Shown here: piece after piece, positions 1-7,741 of the stretch
How positions within the stretch are numbered: the first letter of the stretch is position 1
Layout of the letters: every line of letters starts with the position of its first letter
Source: Labrenzia sp. CE80
Lineage (GTDB): Bacteria; Pseudomonadota; Alphaproteobacteria; Rhizobiales; Stappiaceae
Assembly: GCF_009650605.1 (NCBI RefSeq)
Contig: NZ_WAJT01000001.1
Location: 744,001 to 808,000, forward strand
Reading direction: 5' to 3'
Length of the DNA stretch: 64,000 bases
Position numbers and translations under genes: made by a program
The notes under the pieces: model-generated
The model's database searches: none
What the model was told of the DNA's origin: nothing
Seen by the model: only the letters and a program-made list of their open reading frames with translations

Positions 1-453
1 GCGGCACTTCTGCCGCTGGGTGCTGCGGCTTTCTGGGCGGGGGCCTCTCTCCTGACCAAGAAGCTGACCGCCTTTGAGCCTGCGGACACCGTGACCATCT
101 ATCTGCTTTTGCTGCTGACGCCTGTCAATTTCGGCCTTGCCCTGGCTGAAGGGTTTGTCATTCCGCAGGGGATCGGCATCGTCGCGATCGCGGCGGCTGG
201 CGTCCTCACGGTGGCGGCAAACTATTGTCTCACGCTGGCCTATTCACGGTCAGATGCTGCCTTCATTCAGCCATTTGATCATCTGAAACTGCCGCTCAAT
301 GTTTTCTTCGGCTGGCTGGCATTTCAATATGCGCCCAGCGGACCCTTTTGGCTCGGAGCCCTGACGATCGTTGGTGCATCGCTCTATGTCATGCACGATG
401 AAAAAGGTCGGGCGCCGAAGCGGCAAACCGACACTGAGGAGGCGCGCGCGTGA
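1..453 (+). CDS. EamA/DMT-family transporter, C-terminal part
   Basis: This is the 3' end of a gene that begins before the window; the frame is open from base 1. The visible 150 residues hold about five hydrophobic helices separated by short loops, ending in a short charged tail, which matches the second EamA repeat of the drug/metabolite transporter superfamily. The motif around residues 90-115, with a polar 'SRSDAAFIQPFDHLKLP' stretch before the last helices, is typical of these ten-helix inner-membrane exporters. The substrate cannot be read from sequence. Its stop overlaps the GTG start of the acylphosphatase by four bases, so the two are probably co-transcribed. Confidence 0.85.
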   Translation, partial: AALLPLGAAAFWAGASLLTKKLTAFEPADTVTIYLLLLLTPVNFGLALAEGFVIPQGIGIVAIAAAGVLTVAANYCLTLAYSRSDAAFIQPFDHLKLPLNVFFGWLAFQYAPSGPFWLGALTIVGASLYVMHDEKGRAPKRQTDTEEARA

Positions 454-740
454 GCGAGTCCGACTTCGTTTCCTACTATGTGACCGTGAAAGGCCGCGTG
501 CAGGGCGTGGGCTACCGCGCCTGGTGTGCGGCCGAGGCTGAAAGCCGGGGTTTGAGCGGCTGGATCCGCAACCGGCGCGATGGCTTCGTCGAGGCGATCT
601 ATTACGGCCGCGCTGACCGGGTGAAAGAGATGGTTGCCTTGTCCGAAGAAGGTCCCGAGCTCGCCCGCATCGATAGGATCTTGGCACACCCATGCGACCC
701 GCCCGATGTGGCCGGTTTCGTAACACGCCCGACCTACTGA
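450..740 (+). CDS. acyP: acylphosphatase
   Basis: A 96-residue acylphosphatase, which hydrolyses carboxyl-phosphate bonds of acyl phosphates in the cytoplasm. The signature GRVQGVGYR is at residues 15-23; Arg23 is the phosphate-binding residue and Asn41 in GWIRNRRDG the second catalytic residue. The length is usual for the family. The start is a GTG overlapping the stop of the upstream transporter (GTGA), which suggests translational coupling. It converges on lipB with only 15 bases between the stops. Confidence 0.95.
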   Translation: MSESDFVSYYVTVKGRVQGVGYRAWCAAEAESRGLSGWIRNRRDGFVEAIYYGRADRVKEMVALSEEGPELARIDRILAHPCDPPDVAGFVTRPTY

Positions 741-755
741 GTGCGGCCTGCCGAA

Positions 756-1460
756 TTATCCGGCTGTCGGGCCGAAGATCTTTTCGAATTCGGTGCGCAG
801 GACGATGTCATTTTCCGGCATGCTGACCGGAATGCCCAGGTCGACCAGGCTGGTGACGCCGTGTTCCTGCACGCCGCAGGGCACGATGCCGGAGAAATGT
901 TCCAGATCCGGCTCGACGTTGAAGCTGATGCCGTGGAAGGTCACCCATTTGCGCAGGCGAATGCCGATGGCGGCGATCTTGTCTTCAACGGTCGCGCCGC
1001 GCTCGGGGCGGCGAACCCAGACGCCAACACGGTCCTCCCGGCGCTCTCCGCGGATATGGTAGTGCCACAAGGCGCTGATGACCCAGGCTTCGAGCGCCGC
1101 CACAAAGGCCCGCACATCCTGGCGCCGGCGCTTGAGATCAAGCATGACATAGGCGACCCGCTGGCCGGGGCCGTGATAGGTGTGCTGCCCGCCGCGTCCG
1201 GTCTGGTAGACGGGGAAGCGGTTCGGCGCGATCAGGTCAGCGTCATCGGCGCTGGTGCCTGCGGTGTAAAGGGGAGGGTGTTCCAGCAGCCAGACGCGCT
1301 CATTTGCCTCGCCGGAGGCGATTCGCGCCACATGGGCCTCCATCTCCGCCAGCGCCGTCTCATAGTCCACAAGGGCGTCCGAGACGACCCATTCCACCGG
1401 TGGGGCGTCCAAAATGGGGCGAAAATCGGCGCTGAGGGTGTCTCTTTGTGGAGCAGGCAT
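756..1460 (-). CDS. lipB: octanoyl-[ACP]:protein N-octanoyltransferase
   Basis: LipB moves octanoyl groups from octanoyl-ACP onto the lipoyl domains of 2-oxoacid dehydrogenases and the glycine cleavage H protein, before LipA adds sulfur. The 234-residue product has the BPL/LplA-LipB fold. Visible motifs are GRGGQHTYHGPGQ near residue 90, the catalytic Lys161 in EDKIAAIGIR, TFHGISFNV, and the catalytic Cys195 in IVPCGV. It is a single gene, divergent from the FliN-like gene 100 bases away. The long open frame on the other strand is its antisense shadow. Confidence 0.96.
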   Translation of the reverse strand: MPAPQRDTLSADFRPILDAPPVEWVVSDALVDYETALAEMEAHVARIASGEANERVWLLEHPPLYTAGTSADDADLIAPNRFPVYQTGRGGQHTYHGPGQRVAYVMLDLKRRRQDVRAFVAALEAWVISALWHYHIRGERREDRVGVWVRRPERGATVEDKIAAIGIRLRKWVTFHGISFNVEPDLEHFSGIVPCGVQEHGVTSLVDLGIPVSMPENDIVLRTEFEKIFGPTAG

Positions 1461-1560
1461 TGGCTTGAGGCTTTTGCTGATTTTTTCAAACGGGAAGGCG
1501 TGTTAAGCATGAACGCATGCGGTGCCATGAGCACCTCACACATATAGGCGGAACCTTCCG

Positions 1561-1827
1561 ATGGCCACCTTCGATGAAATCAATGTCGATATTTCCGTTG
1601 TCCTGGGCGCATCCGAGATGCCGGTCCACCAGCTTTTGCGCATGGGACGGGGCGCGGTGATCGACCTGGACGTCAACGAAGACGACGATGTGGAGATCTA
1701 CGCCAACAGCACTCTGGTCGCGCGCGGACAGGTGGTTCTGCTGGGCGAAAGGATCGGAATCTCGGTTACGGAAGTGCTTTTGAGAGGTCCGGAAATCCGC
1801 GCCCCGCGCCTCGATGGACCGCTTTAG
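1561..1827 (+). CDS. stand-alone FliN/SpoA-domain protein
   Basis: An 88-residue protein made almost entirely of one SpoA (FliN/FliM C-terminal, YscQ) domain: VDISVVLGASEMPVHQLLRM at residues 9-28, then DLDVNEDDDVEIYANSTLVA and RGQVVLLGERIGISVTEV. FliN forms the flagellar C-ring with FliM and FliG and sets rotation direction. There are no other flagellar genes within 62 kb, so it may be a flagellar FliN encoded away from its operon, or a paralogue with another scaffold role. The long N-terminal extension found on many alphaproteobacterial FliN proteins is absent. Domain assignment is strong; the cellular role is inference. Confidence 0.8.
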   Translation: MATFDEINVDISVVLGASEMPVHQLLRMGRGAVIDLDVNEDDDVEIYANSTLVARGQVVLLGERIGISVTEVLLRGPEIRAPRLDGPL

Positions 1828-1974
1828 GACATTCTTTGCCGGCATCGTAAAATCAGGCCCGGATCTTTTTCCACGAGCTTGTGAAATAAACTGAAAAGCG
1901 CCCTTGCACAGCAGAATCCCTTTTGCTACATGGGGCTCCTCGTCGCCGAAAGGTGGCGGGTGCTACCAGAGAAT

Positions 1975-2061
1975 GCGGTCGTGGCGGAATTGGTAGACGC
2001 GCAGCGTTGAGGTCGCTGTGGGCTAACCCCCGTGGAAGTTCGAGTCTTCTCGACCGCACCA
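1975..2061 (+). tRNA. tRNA-Leu (anticodon GAG)
   Basis: The acceptor stem GCGGTCG (1975-1981) pairs with CGACCGC (2051-2057), followed by discriminator A and an encoded CCA (2059-2061). The anticodon stem CAGCG/CGCTG encloses the loop TTGAGGT, giving anticodon GAG at 2009-2011 for CUC codons. A long variable arm follows, as expected for leucine tRNA. The 3' end is the integration site for the adjacent island. Confidence 0.95.
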
Positions 2062-2096
2062 TCAATCACACTACCAAGTGATTGATAACTAAAGAG

Positions 2097-2120
2097 AACC
2101 GGCCTCTGGCCGGTTTTTTT
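2097..2120 (+). terminator. intrinsic terminator after tRNA-Leu
   Basis: A perfect 8-bp stem AACCGGCC/GGCCGGTT with loop TCT runs into a T tract ending at 2120. It would end tRNA-Leu transcription before the integrase remnant. Confidence 0.85.
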
Positions 2121-2191
2121 ATTGGCTAAGTCGCGAATTTTACCCCACAATTTACCCCAATTCTTACCCCACATGCGTGTGAGGGAGGGGT

Positions 2192-3577
2192 ATGCGTGAT
2201 CGTGATCGGTTCCTGAAGGGCCACATTTCCGGCACCTGGTATTACCGGCGACGGGTTCCGTCGCAGGTTCAATCTTTGGACACACGGTCATCCATTGAAA
2301 CCTCCCTGAAAACAAAGTCTCTCGACATGGCCCGGATGCGCCGAGATGCCCTGGAAGAAGCGGACACGTTGTATTGGGCGTCGCTTCTGGGGGCGGTGAA
2401 CGTGCCGTCGATCCGGCCAGCGCGCGTTACCGGGCCGCGCAACAGCGGGCACTGGGCTTTGTCTGGAAGTCTGCAAGCGACCTTCTGGACCATGCGCCGG
2501 TGGATGAGCTGCTGGAGCGGCTGGAGGCGCTCAAAAGCCGTCCGGAGGCCGAGGTCTGAAGCCAGATGCAGAAGCGCTGCTTGGAACCGTGCCCAAGCCG
2601 TCCGTGACCGTCTCCAAGGCGCTGGAAATTTTCCTGAGCGAAATTGCGCCAGATGAACTGACAGGCAAGAGCCGCGCGCAAAAAGCTTCATATGAGAAGG
2701 TCAAGCGGCGGCGGTGACGAATTTCATTCAGGTGGTCGGGGACAAGGACCTTTGCGACATCACCCGGCAGGATGCGCTCGCCTTTTATGACTGGTGGCAA
2801 AAGCGGGTGACAGGCGAACGGGGCCTGAAGCGATTGTCCGGCAATTCGGCCAATCGGGATGTGGGCAACATGCGCCGGATCTATGGCGACTATTTCCGCC
2901 GCCTTGGGGAAGAGGCGCGGGACAATCCGTTCCGGAACCTGTCTTTCCGCGATCCCAAGGCCTTGAAACAGTATGTGCCGCCGTTTCCGGTAACCTGGCT
3001 TAGGGACCGGTTCTTGGCGCCGGGGGCCTTTGCCGATCTGAACCGCGAAGCGGCGCTGTTGCTCTTGGCCTTGATTGAAACGGGCTGCCGACCATCTGAA
3101 CTCTGCAACATTCTGCCTGACCAGATCCACCTGGAGGCGGACGTACCGTTTATCGAGATCCGGTTTCGGGAAGACCGGGCGATCAAGACGGAATCGAGCG
3201 TCCGGCAAATCCCGCTGGTGGGCGTGTCCCTGGAAGCGATGAAACGCGCGCCGGACGGGTTTCCGCGTTACCGGGACAAGGAAACAAATTTCTCCGCTGC
3301 GGCGATGAAGCACTTGCGCAGGGCGGGTATTTTGCCGTCAGATAACCACAGGGTGTATTCGCTTCGCCATTCGTTTGAGAGCCGGATGAAGGAAGCGCAT
3401 CTGGATTATGAGCTCAGATGTCTTTTGATGGGCCACGCGATCACGAGGCCAGATTATGGCGATGGGGGATCGCTCAGGTACCGGCAACAGGAGCTTTTAA
3501 AGATCCAGTTGCCGTTTTCGCTGGAGGTGTTCGACCGGTTGCAGCGGCCGGAGGTGAAGCGCAAGAAAGAGCGATAG
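2192..3577 (+). pseudogene. tyrosine recombinase/integrase, frameshifted
   Basis: An integrase adjacent to its likely attachment site but broken. The N-terminal part (starting MRDRDRFLKGHISGTWYYRR, with a GAGGGAGGGG ribosome-binding site) reads in one frame to about 2385, where a G-run shifts it. The middle (ALGFVWKSASDLLDH onward) continues to 2559 in a second frame, then in a third frame to 2717, and the catalytic domain returns to the first frame from 2714. The catalytic part is intact: Arg in TGCRPSELCN, YSLRHSFESR, LMGHAITR and Tyr in RPDYGDG. Three separate shifts argue for decay rather than sequencing error. The element is probably no longer able to excise by itself. Confidence 0.85.
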
Positions 3578-3590
3578 GGGAGGGAAGGTC

Positions 3591-3677
3591 ATGCAGAAAG
3601 AGAATGTCGGTTTGCAAGCGTTTGCGGCAGTGGATTTGACCGGAATCGAAACTGTACTTTCGCCACAAACAAGTTAA
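3591..3677 (+). CDS. possible 28-residue protein after the integrase
   Basis: Fourteen bases after the integrase stop, a strong ribosome-binding site (GGGAGGGAAGG) precedes ATG at 3591 and a 28-codon frame beginning MQKENVGLQAF. I do not recognise it. It may be the start of an element gene cut short by rearrangement, since the following 100 bases lead into the tail of the opposite-strand MerR gene. Support is the ribosome-binding site and position only. Confidence 0.3.
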   Translation: MQKENVGLQAFAAVDLTGIETVLSPQTS

Positions 3678-3780
3678 AGCATCAAGATGCGGACGAAGCG
3701 GTCGTTTAACCTGTCGGCAGTCTTATGTCTTTGATCTGTTATGTTCATTCAATGACATCCAAAAACAAACCTTCATCGCT

Positions 3781-4146
3781 TCAAGTTTCATCCGGTCCGC
3801 TACGTACCTTTTCCAAAACAGCACCAAGATATGCGATCACGTTCTCGATCTGCAAAATTCGATCTTTGAGTTCGGCAATTTTTGCGACAATGACATTCTC
3901 CGCCTCAGACGGATCACAACTGTCAAAAAATGCATTCATGAGTTCGCGTAGGTCGGAAATTGATATGCCTGCCTCTCGTCCCGCGCTTACGAATTTCAGC
4001 TGTAACAAGACGTCGTCGCCGTAATCACGGTAGTTATTGGTTTCGCTCTGGCTGACGGAAGACGAGATCAAGCCGTTCTTTTCATACAGCCGGATCGTGT
4101 CACGGCTTAGGCCTGATCTTTCTGACAATTCACCTATTTTCAACAC
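3781..4146 (-). CDS. MerR-family transcriptional regulator
   Basis: A MerR-type regulator: N-terminal winged helix (KIGELSERSGLSRDTIRLYEKNGLI), a helical middle (LLQLKFVSAGREAGISISDL) and a C-terminal dimerisation coiled coil (AELKDRILQIENVIAYL). I place the start at a GTG near 4146, just after the palindrome at 4158-4172 and directly before the conserved LKIGEL; an upstream ATG at 4197 would put the operator inside the gene. It is divergent from the flavoprotein gene and probably controls it and itself. There is no metal-binding cysteine cluster, so the signal is unknown. Base composition is less GC-rich than the core genes. Confidence 0.8.
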   Translation of the reverse strand: MLKIGELSERSGLSRDTIRLYEKNGLISSSVSQSETNNYRDYGDDVLLQLKFVSAGREAGISISDLRELMNAFFDSCDPSEAENVIVAKIAELKDRILQIENVIAYLGAVLEKVRSGPDET

Positions 4147-4157
4147 ACCCACCCCAA

Positions 4158-4173
4158 ACCATGGACCATGGTC
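4158..4173. promoter_or_regulatory. MerR operator between regulator and flavoprotein
   Basis: ACCATGGaCCATGGT (4158-4172) is a near-perfect inverted repeat in the divergent intergenic region, as expected for a MerR-type operator lying between the promoter elements. Assignment to the adjacent MerR gene is inference. Confidence 0.6.
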
Positions 4174-4251
4174 TATTGTTTTGTGATACAGATTCACTTA
4201 TGTAATGTCGTGAAACGAAATGCAACCATAAAGACCAGACAGGACATCACG

Positions 4252-5337
4252 ATGTCACAACGAATTGCGATTATTGGCGGGGGATATGTTGGCGTAGAAC
4301 TTGCCAGATCTTTGGACAACATAGCTGAGGTCACTCTTATTGAGAAAAATAGCCACTTTGTGCATGCGCCTGCGATGGTGCGGGCTGTTGTTGATCCTTC
4401 GATCCTAGAACGTGCGCTTATCCCATATGATGGGCTCCTGAAACGCGGCCGTGTCGTTCAGGCTGTTGCCCAGTCTATCTCTGAAACCGAGGTGACTCTC
4501 GCATCGGGAGAAAAGATTACCGCCGACTACATTGTTGTCGCGACAGGGTCTAGTAATGCGATCCCGTTCAAATCAAATGGACAGGACATTGGCGGGTTTC
4601 GAACAGCAAATGCACAGGTACATGCAAAACTCGTCGCGGCAGAAACTATCGCCATTGTTGGTGCAGGGGCCGTTGGGACAGAGCTTGCGGGCGAAATTGC
4701 CCATGCCTTTCCTGAAAAGTCCGTTCATTTGATCTCAAGCGAAGCTACTCTGTTCCCGCATCATCCACCCAAGCTGGGGCGTGAGTTGACCGCGAAGCTG
4801 AAGGCGTCCGGCGTATCGCTGACATTTGGCGCGCGCGCTGAAAATCTGCAGAGTCTGACGGAACCCTATGTCGGCACCTTGTCCCTGTCCAATGGCACCG
4901 AGGTTGCGGCGGACCTGGTTTTCCCAGTCATCGGGAGTAAGGCGACATCTACATTGCTGCAATCCTTGCCGGGTGCACAGGTTGGCCATGCAGAACGCGT
5001 CAAAACGGACGCATGGATGCGCCCATCGCAGTTTGGCAATGTCTTTGCAGCGGGGGACGCAGCTAAGATGGGCGATGCAATGACCGTCGTGGGCGCACGC
5101 CGTCAGGTTGCTTGGCTCAAGACGGCGCTGAAGGCTTTGGTTGAGGGCAAAAGGGTCGAAGATCTGAAACCCTACAAGCCATGGGGTCCAAAGGCGCCAT
5201 TTCTTGTACCGCTAGGGCCAAAAATCGGGAACTCGTTTCTCGGGGTCTTTACGGCAGGCAACTTCATCACCCGCAAACTGAAAGGCGAAGACCTGTTCCT
5301 CTCCAAGTACAACAAACTCATGGGCCGCGATAGCTAA
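4252..5337 (+). CDS. FAD-dependent pyridine nucleotide-disulfide-type oxidoreductase
   Basis: A 361-residue flavoprotein of the NDH-2/AIF/FSP1-like group. The N-terminal FAD-binding Rossmann motif is IIGGGYVGVELARSL, the ATG motif is VVATGSSNAIP, the NAD(P)-binding motif is IVGAGAVGTELA near residue 145, and the second FAD motif is NVFAAGDAAKMGD near residue 265. No CxxxxC redox pair is visible, so this is not a disulfide reductase; it is more likely an NAD(P)H:acceptor (quinone-like) reductase. The start ATG at 4252 has AGGA eleven bases upstream. It lies in the island, divergent from the MerR gene and followed by a CrtC-like gene, with which it probably forms an operon. Confidence 0.85.
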   Translation: MSQRIAIIGGGYVGVELARSLDNIAEVTLIEKNSHFVHAPAMVRAVVDPSILERALIPYDGLLKRGRVVQAVAQSISETEVTLASGEKITADYIVVATGSSNAIPFKSNGQDIGGFRTANAQVHAKLVAAETIAIVGAGAVGTELAGEIAHAFPEKSVHLISSEATLFPHHPPKLGRELTAKLKASGVSLTFGARAENLQSLTEPYVGTLSLSNGTEVAADLVFPVIGSKATSTLLQSLPGAQVGHAERVKTDAWMRPSQFGNVFAAGDAAKMGDAMTVVGARRQVAWLKTALKALVEGKRVEDLKPYKPWGPKAPFLVPLGPKIGNSFLGVFTAGNFITRKLKGEDLFLSKYNKLMGRDS

Positions 5338-5404
5338 TCACGCGCATCCTTCGGCGTATAAGATAAAAGGTATCGACATCACTGACTTCAACAAACATGA
5401 CGCA

Positions 5405-6391
5405 ATGCATTTGCCATTCCCGATGGAAAACCGGGCGACGGATTTCGAATGGTGGTATTTCGATGCAGAGTTGGACACCGGCGATCATGTCGTGGTGATG
5501 TGGTCCTCCAATGATACCCGAGTGTCGCCGCGCCAGCCGACTGTCCGTCTGAATATTTACGCCGCTGACGGTCGCGAAATAAGTGAGTTTGTCCGTTATT
5601 CTGACGATCAAGTCAGCTTGTCCTATGACAAATGCGACGTCCACTTCGGTGATGATTTTTGCGTCGATCAAGGGGACCACTTTGAGATGAAGGCGCTTTG
5701 CAATGGCCACGGGGTTCATCTGAAACTCGACAAAGAGTTTCCAGCCTGGGTGGTTGGCAAAACGCCCGAAGAAATGGCGGCTGTCGCCATGGGTTGGACC
5801 ATCGCTGTGCCGCAAGGGCGCGTCGAGGGAACACTTATCAAAGATGGAGTCGCGACTGCCGTCACAGGAAGCGGTTACCGCGATCACAACTGGGGCAAAG
5901 TCCCGGTGTCAGCTGGGAAACGCAATTGGTATTGGGGCAAGCTGCACACACCTGAGTATTCCGTCGATTACTCCATGACTATTCCCCGCGATGGCAGCGA
6001 TCCACAACCTATGTGTCTGGTCTTTTCGAAAGATGGCGTTGTTATTGATCCGGTTTTTAATCGCGAGGGTCTGACAATGACCGGTTCGGTTGAAGATTTG
6101 GTCCCCGCGAGCGAGAGCAAGCTGGGATTGCCCTATGGAAAGACCCTCAAGATGAAAGCGTCTCAGGGCGATTTCGAGATCGAGTTCCAGATAGACCAAG
6201 ACCACCTTGTTATGGTCGAGCGGCCATTGAAAGAATGTGCGCCCCTTGGGGAACCCGCTTACCGTTACATTGGGAATGAGACCATTCGGATTACCAAAGC
6301 AGGCGAAGCGCAGGAGTTCAAGACACATGCGTTGCATGAGATTGTCTTCACCATACGCGAAGATGACCAATATGAAGGGTGCGAAGGTTAA
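5405..6391 (+). CDS. CrtC/AttH-like lipocalin-fold protein
   Basis: A 328-residue protein with the diagnostic FEWWYFDAELDTGDHVV stretch at residues 14-30 and YRDHNWGKVP further in, both typical of the carotenoid hydratase (CrtC)/AttH double-lipocalin fold. CrtC adds water to acyclic carotenoids, but related proteins act on other hydrophobic substrates and no carotenoid gene is nearby, so the substrate is unknown. No signal peptide is seen. The frame is open upstream to beyond 5337 without an ATG, GTG or TTG, so ATG 5405 is used although it lacks a clear ribosome-binding site; some N-terminal sequence might be missing. It probably shares a transcript with the flavoprotein. Confidence 0.75.
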   Translation: MHLPFPMENRATDFEWWYFDAELDTGDHVVVMWSSNDTRVSPRQPTVRLNIYAADGREISEFVRYSDDQVSLSYDKCDVHFGDDFCVDQGDHFEMKALCNGHGVHLKLDKEFPAWVVGKTPEEMAAVAMGWTIAVPQGRVEGTLIKDGVATAVTGSGYRDHNWGKVPVSAGKRNWYWGKLHTPEYSVDYSMTIPRDGSDPQPMCLVFSKDGVVIDPVFNREGLTMTGSVEDLVPASESKLGLPYGKTLKMKASQGDFEIEFQIDQDHLVMVERPLKECAPLGEPAYRYIGNETIRITKAGEAQEFKTHALHEIVFTIREDDQYEGCEG

Positions 6392-6429
6392 ACTAGCTGC
6401 TTAAGAGCAGAAGCATATTCTCCTGCTGA

Positions 6430-6639
6430 AGTGTCTACGGCGAAAGCGGTCGCAACCAATTGGTCTTGCGCCCTGACCTGAATGACTTCCGCCTGAAGGT
6501 CGGGGAAGACTACGCAAGCCGCGAACACCTGAAGGAAGTTGAAACCCTGCTGGTGATGGCAATCAACAGACTCGCTGAAGAACTGGACAGCTTGCCCGAA
6601 CGCCTTGCGGCGGTGCTAAGCGCTTCCAAATCCAAGTAA
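6430..6639 (+). pseudogene. 3' fragment of an unrecognised gene
   Basis: A 69-codon open stretch with clear coding character (NQLVLRPDLNDFRLKV, then KEVETLLVMAINRLAEEL) begins right after a stop codon, has no convincing start, and ends at TAA 6637-6639, directly followed by a good terminator. It looks like the C-terminal tail of an element gene whose 5' part was lost. It ends in a helical, charged segment. The family is not recognised. Confidence 0.45.
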
Positions 6640-6647
6640 GTCAATCA

Positions 6648-6677
6648 ACCCCGCCTCTTACGGGGCGCGGTTTTTTG
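6648..6677 (+). terminator. intrinsic terminator after the gene fragment
   Basis: AACC-C-CGCC / GGCG-C-GGTT with one mismatch and an eight-base loop, followed by six T. It retains the 3' end of the lost gene's transcript. Confidence 0.7.
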
Positions 6678-6779
6678 CGTCTGGGTGGGAAGTGGACCTT
6701 CGCTGCAATAACGACCGATGTCTGCTGAGCGGACAAAGTGTGAATTCGCTCCAAAGAAACGAACAGCTGCTTTCAAGCC

Positions 6780-7658
6780 TTACGCGTCGAACTGACTGAC
6801 AAGCCAAGCCTCTACCATCTCGACCGCATGTGTCGATGCCATGCCTGCAGGGTGAACAAACCAATATGCGTGGCTGGCATCCAACGTGACAGGGAACGGG
6901 GCTACGAGTCGTCCCGTTGCGATGTCATCCGCAACAAGCAGCGATCGTCCCAGGGCAACCCCTTGACCCTCGACTGCAGCCTGCAAGATCGCGCCATCAT
7001 CCCCCAGGCGGGGTCCGGACGCCGAGCTGAAGGGACACCCGGCGGCGTCGAACCATGCGGGCCAGTCTTCTGGAATGTCCCCGCACAGAAGCGTTGCGCG
7101 GCACATATCGGCAGGTGTGTGCAGCGCGTGATCTTTGGCGTAGGTCGCGGAGCACACGGGTGTCACTGTTTCGGTGCCGAGCTTGATCGCTGCCAAATCG
7201 CGTGAGGGCACAGGGCTATAGCGGATGGCCGCGTCAACGCCTTCCGATGCAAAATCCACGAGATGGCGAGAGGCTGTAATGCGAAGATCGATGTCCGGGT
7301 TTGCCGCCATGAAATTAGCCAATCGCGGCGCAAACCAGCGTGTTGCCACCGAGGGCAGCATCGAGAGTGTGACAACCTGATCGGATCGCCGTGCGTCCGC
7401 CACTGCGGACCATGTGTGGGCGAAGGCTTCCGCCAGCTCGCGTGCCAGACGTTCGCCCGCCGGGGTCACGCTCAGCCGTGCGCCCTTCCGTAGAAACAGC
7501 GCAACTCCAAGCGTCGCCTCTAAATCCGAGACCTGACGCGACACGCCGCTTTGGGTAATCCCTAGCTCTTCTCCGGCGGCCGTAAAACTGCCGTACCGCG
7601 CGGCCGTTTCGAAGACCTGAAGAGATCGAAGCGGCGGTTTTACATGAGCCTGACGCAT
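6780..7658 (-). CDS. LysR-family transcriptional regulator (GcvA-like)
   Basis: A roughly 290-residue LysR regulator. The N-terminal helix-turn-helix reads PLRSLQVFETAARYGSFTAA then ELGITQSGVSRQVSDLE, the pattern of the GcvA subgroup, followed by the periplasmic-binding-like effector domain (VTLSMLPSVATRWFAPRL). ATG 7658 is preferred over ATG 7670 because GAGG lies six bases upstream of it. It is divergent from the GntP permease, 83 bases away, and is likely to control it in response to a carboxylate or sugar acid. Confidence 0.88.
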   Translation of the reverse strand: MRQAHVKPPLRSLQVFETAARYGSFTAAGEELGITQSGVSRQVSDLEATLGVALFLRKGARLSVTPAGERLARELAEAFAHTWSAVADARRSDQVVTLSMLPSVATRWFAPRLANFMAANPDIDLRITASRHLVDFASEGVDAAIRYSPVPSRDLAAIKLGTETVTPVCSATYAKDHALHTPADMCRATLLCGDIPEDWPAWFDAAGCPFSSASGPRLGDDGAILQAAVEGQGVALGRSLLVADDIATGRLVAPFPVTLDASHAYWFVHPAGMASTHAVEMVEAWLVSQFDA

Positions 7659-7741
7659 GCTGAGCCTCATATTTTCTCATTTATGCAATTATCAATCCCC
7701 GTTTAACATGACTTGGGCTCAGCTAACAGATCGGACTCGCC

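Noticed and set aside
741..1547. 268-codon open frame on the plus strand
   Set aside because: It is antisense to lipB, has no family-like sequence, and the minus-strand product shows all LipB catalytic motifs.
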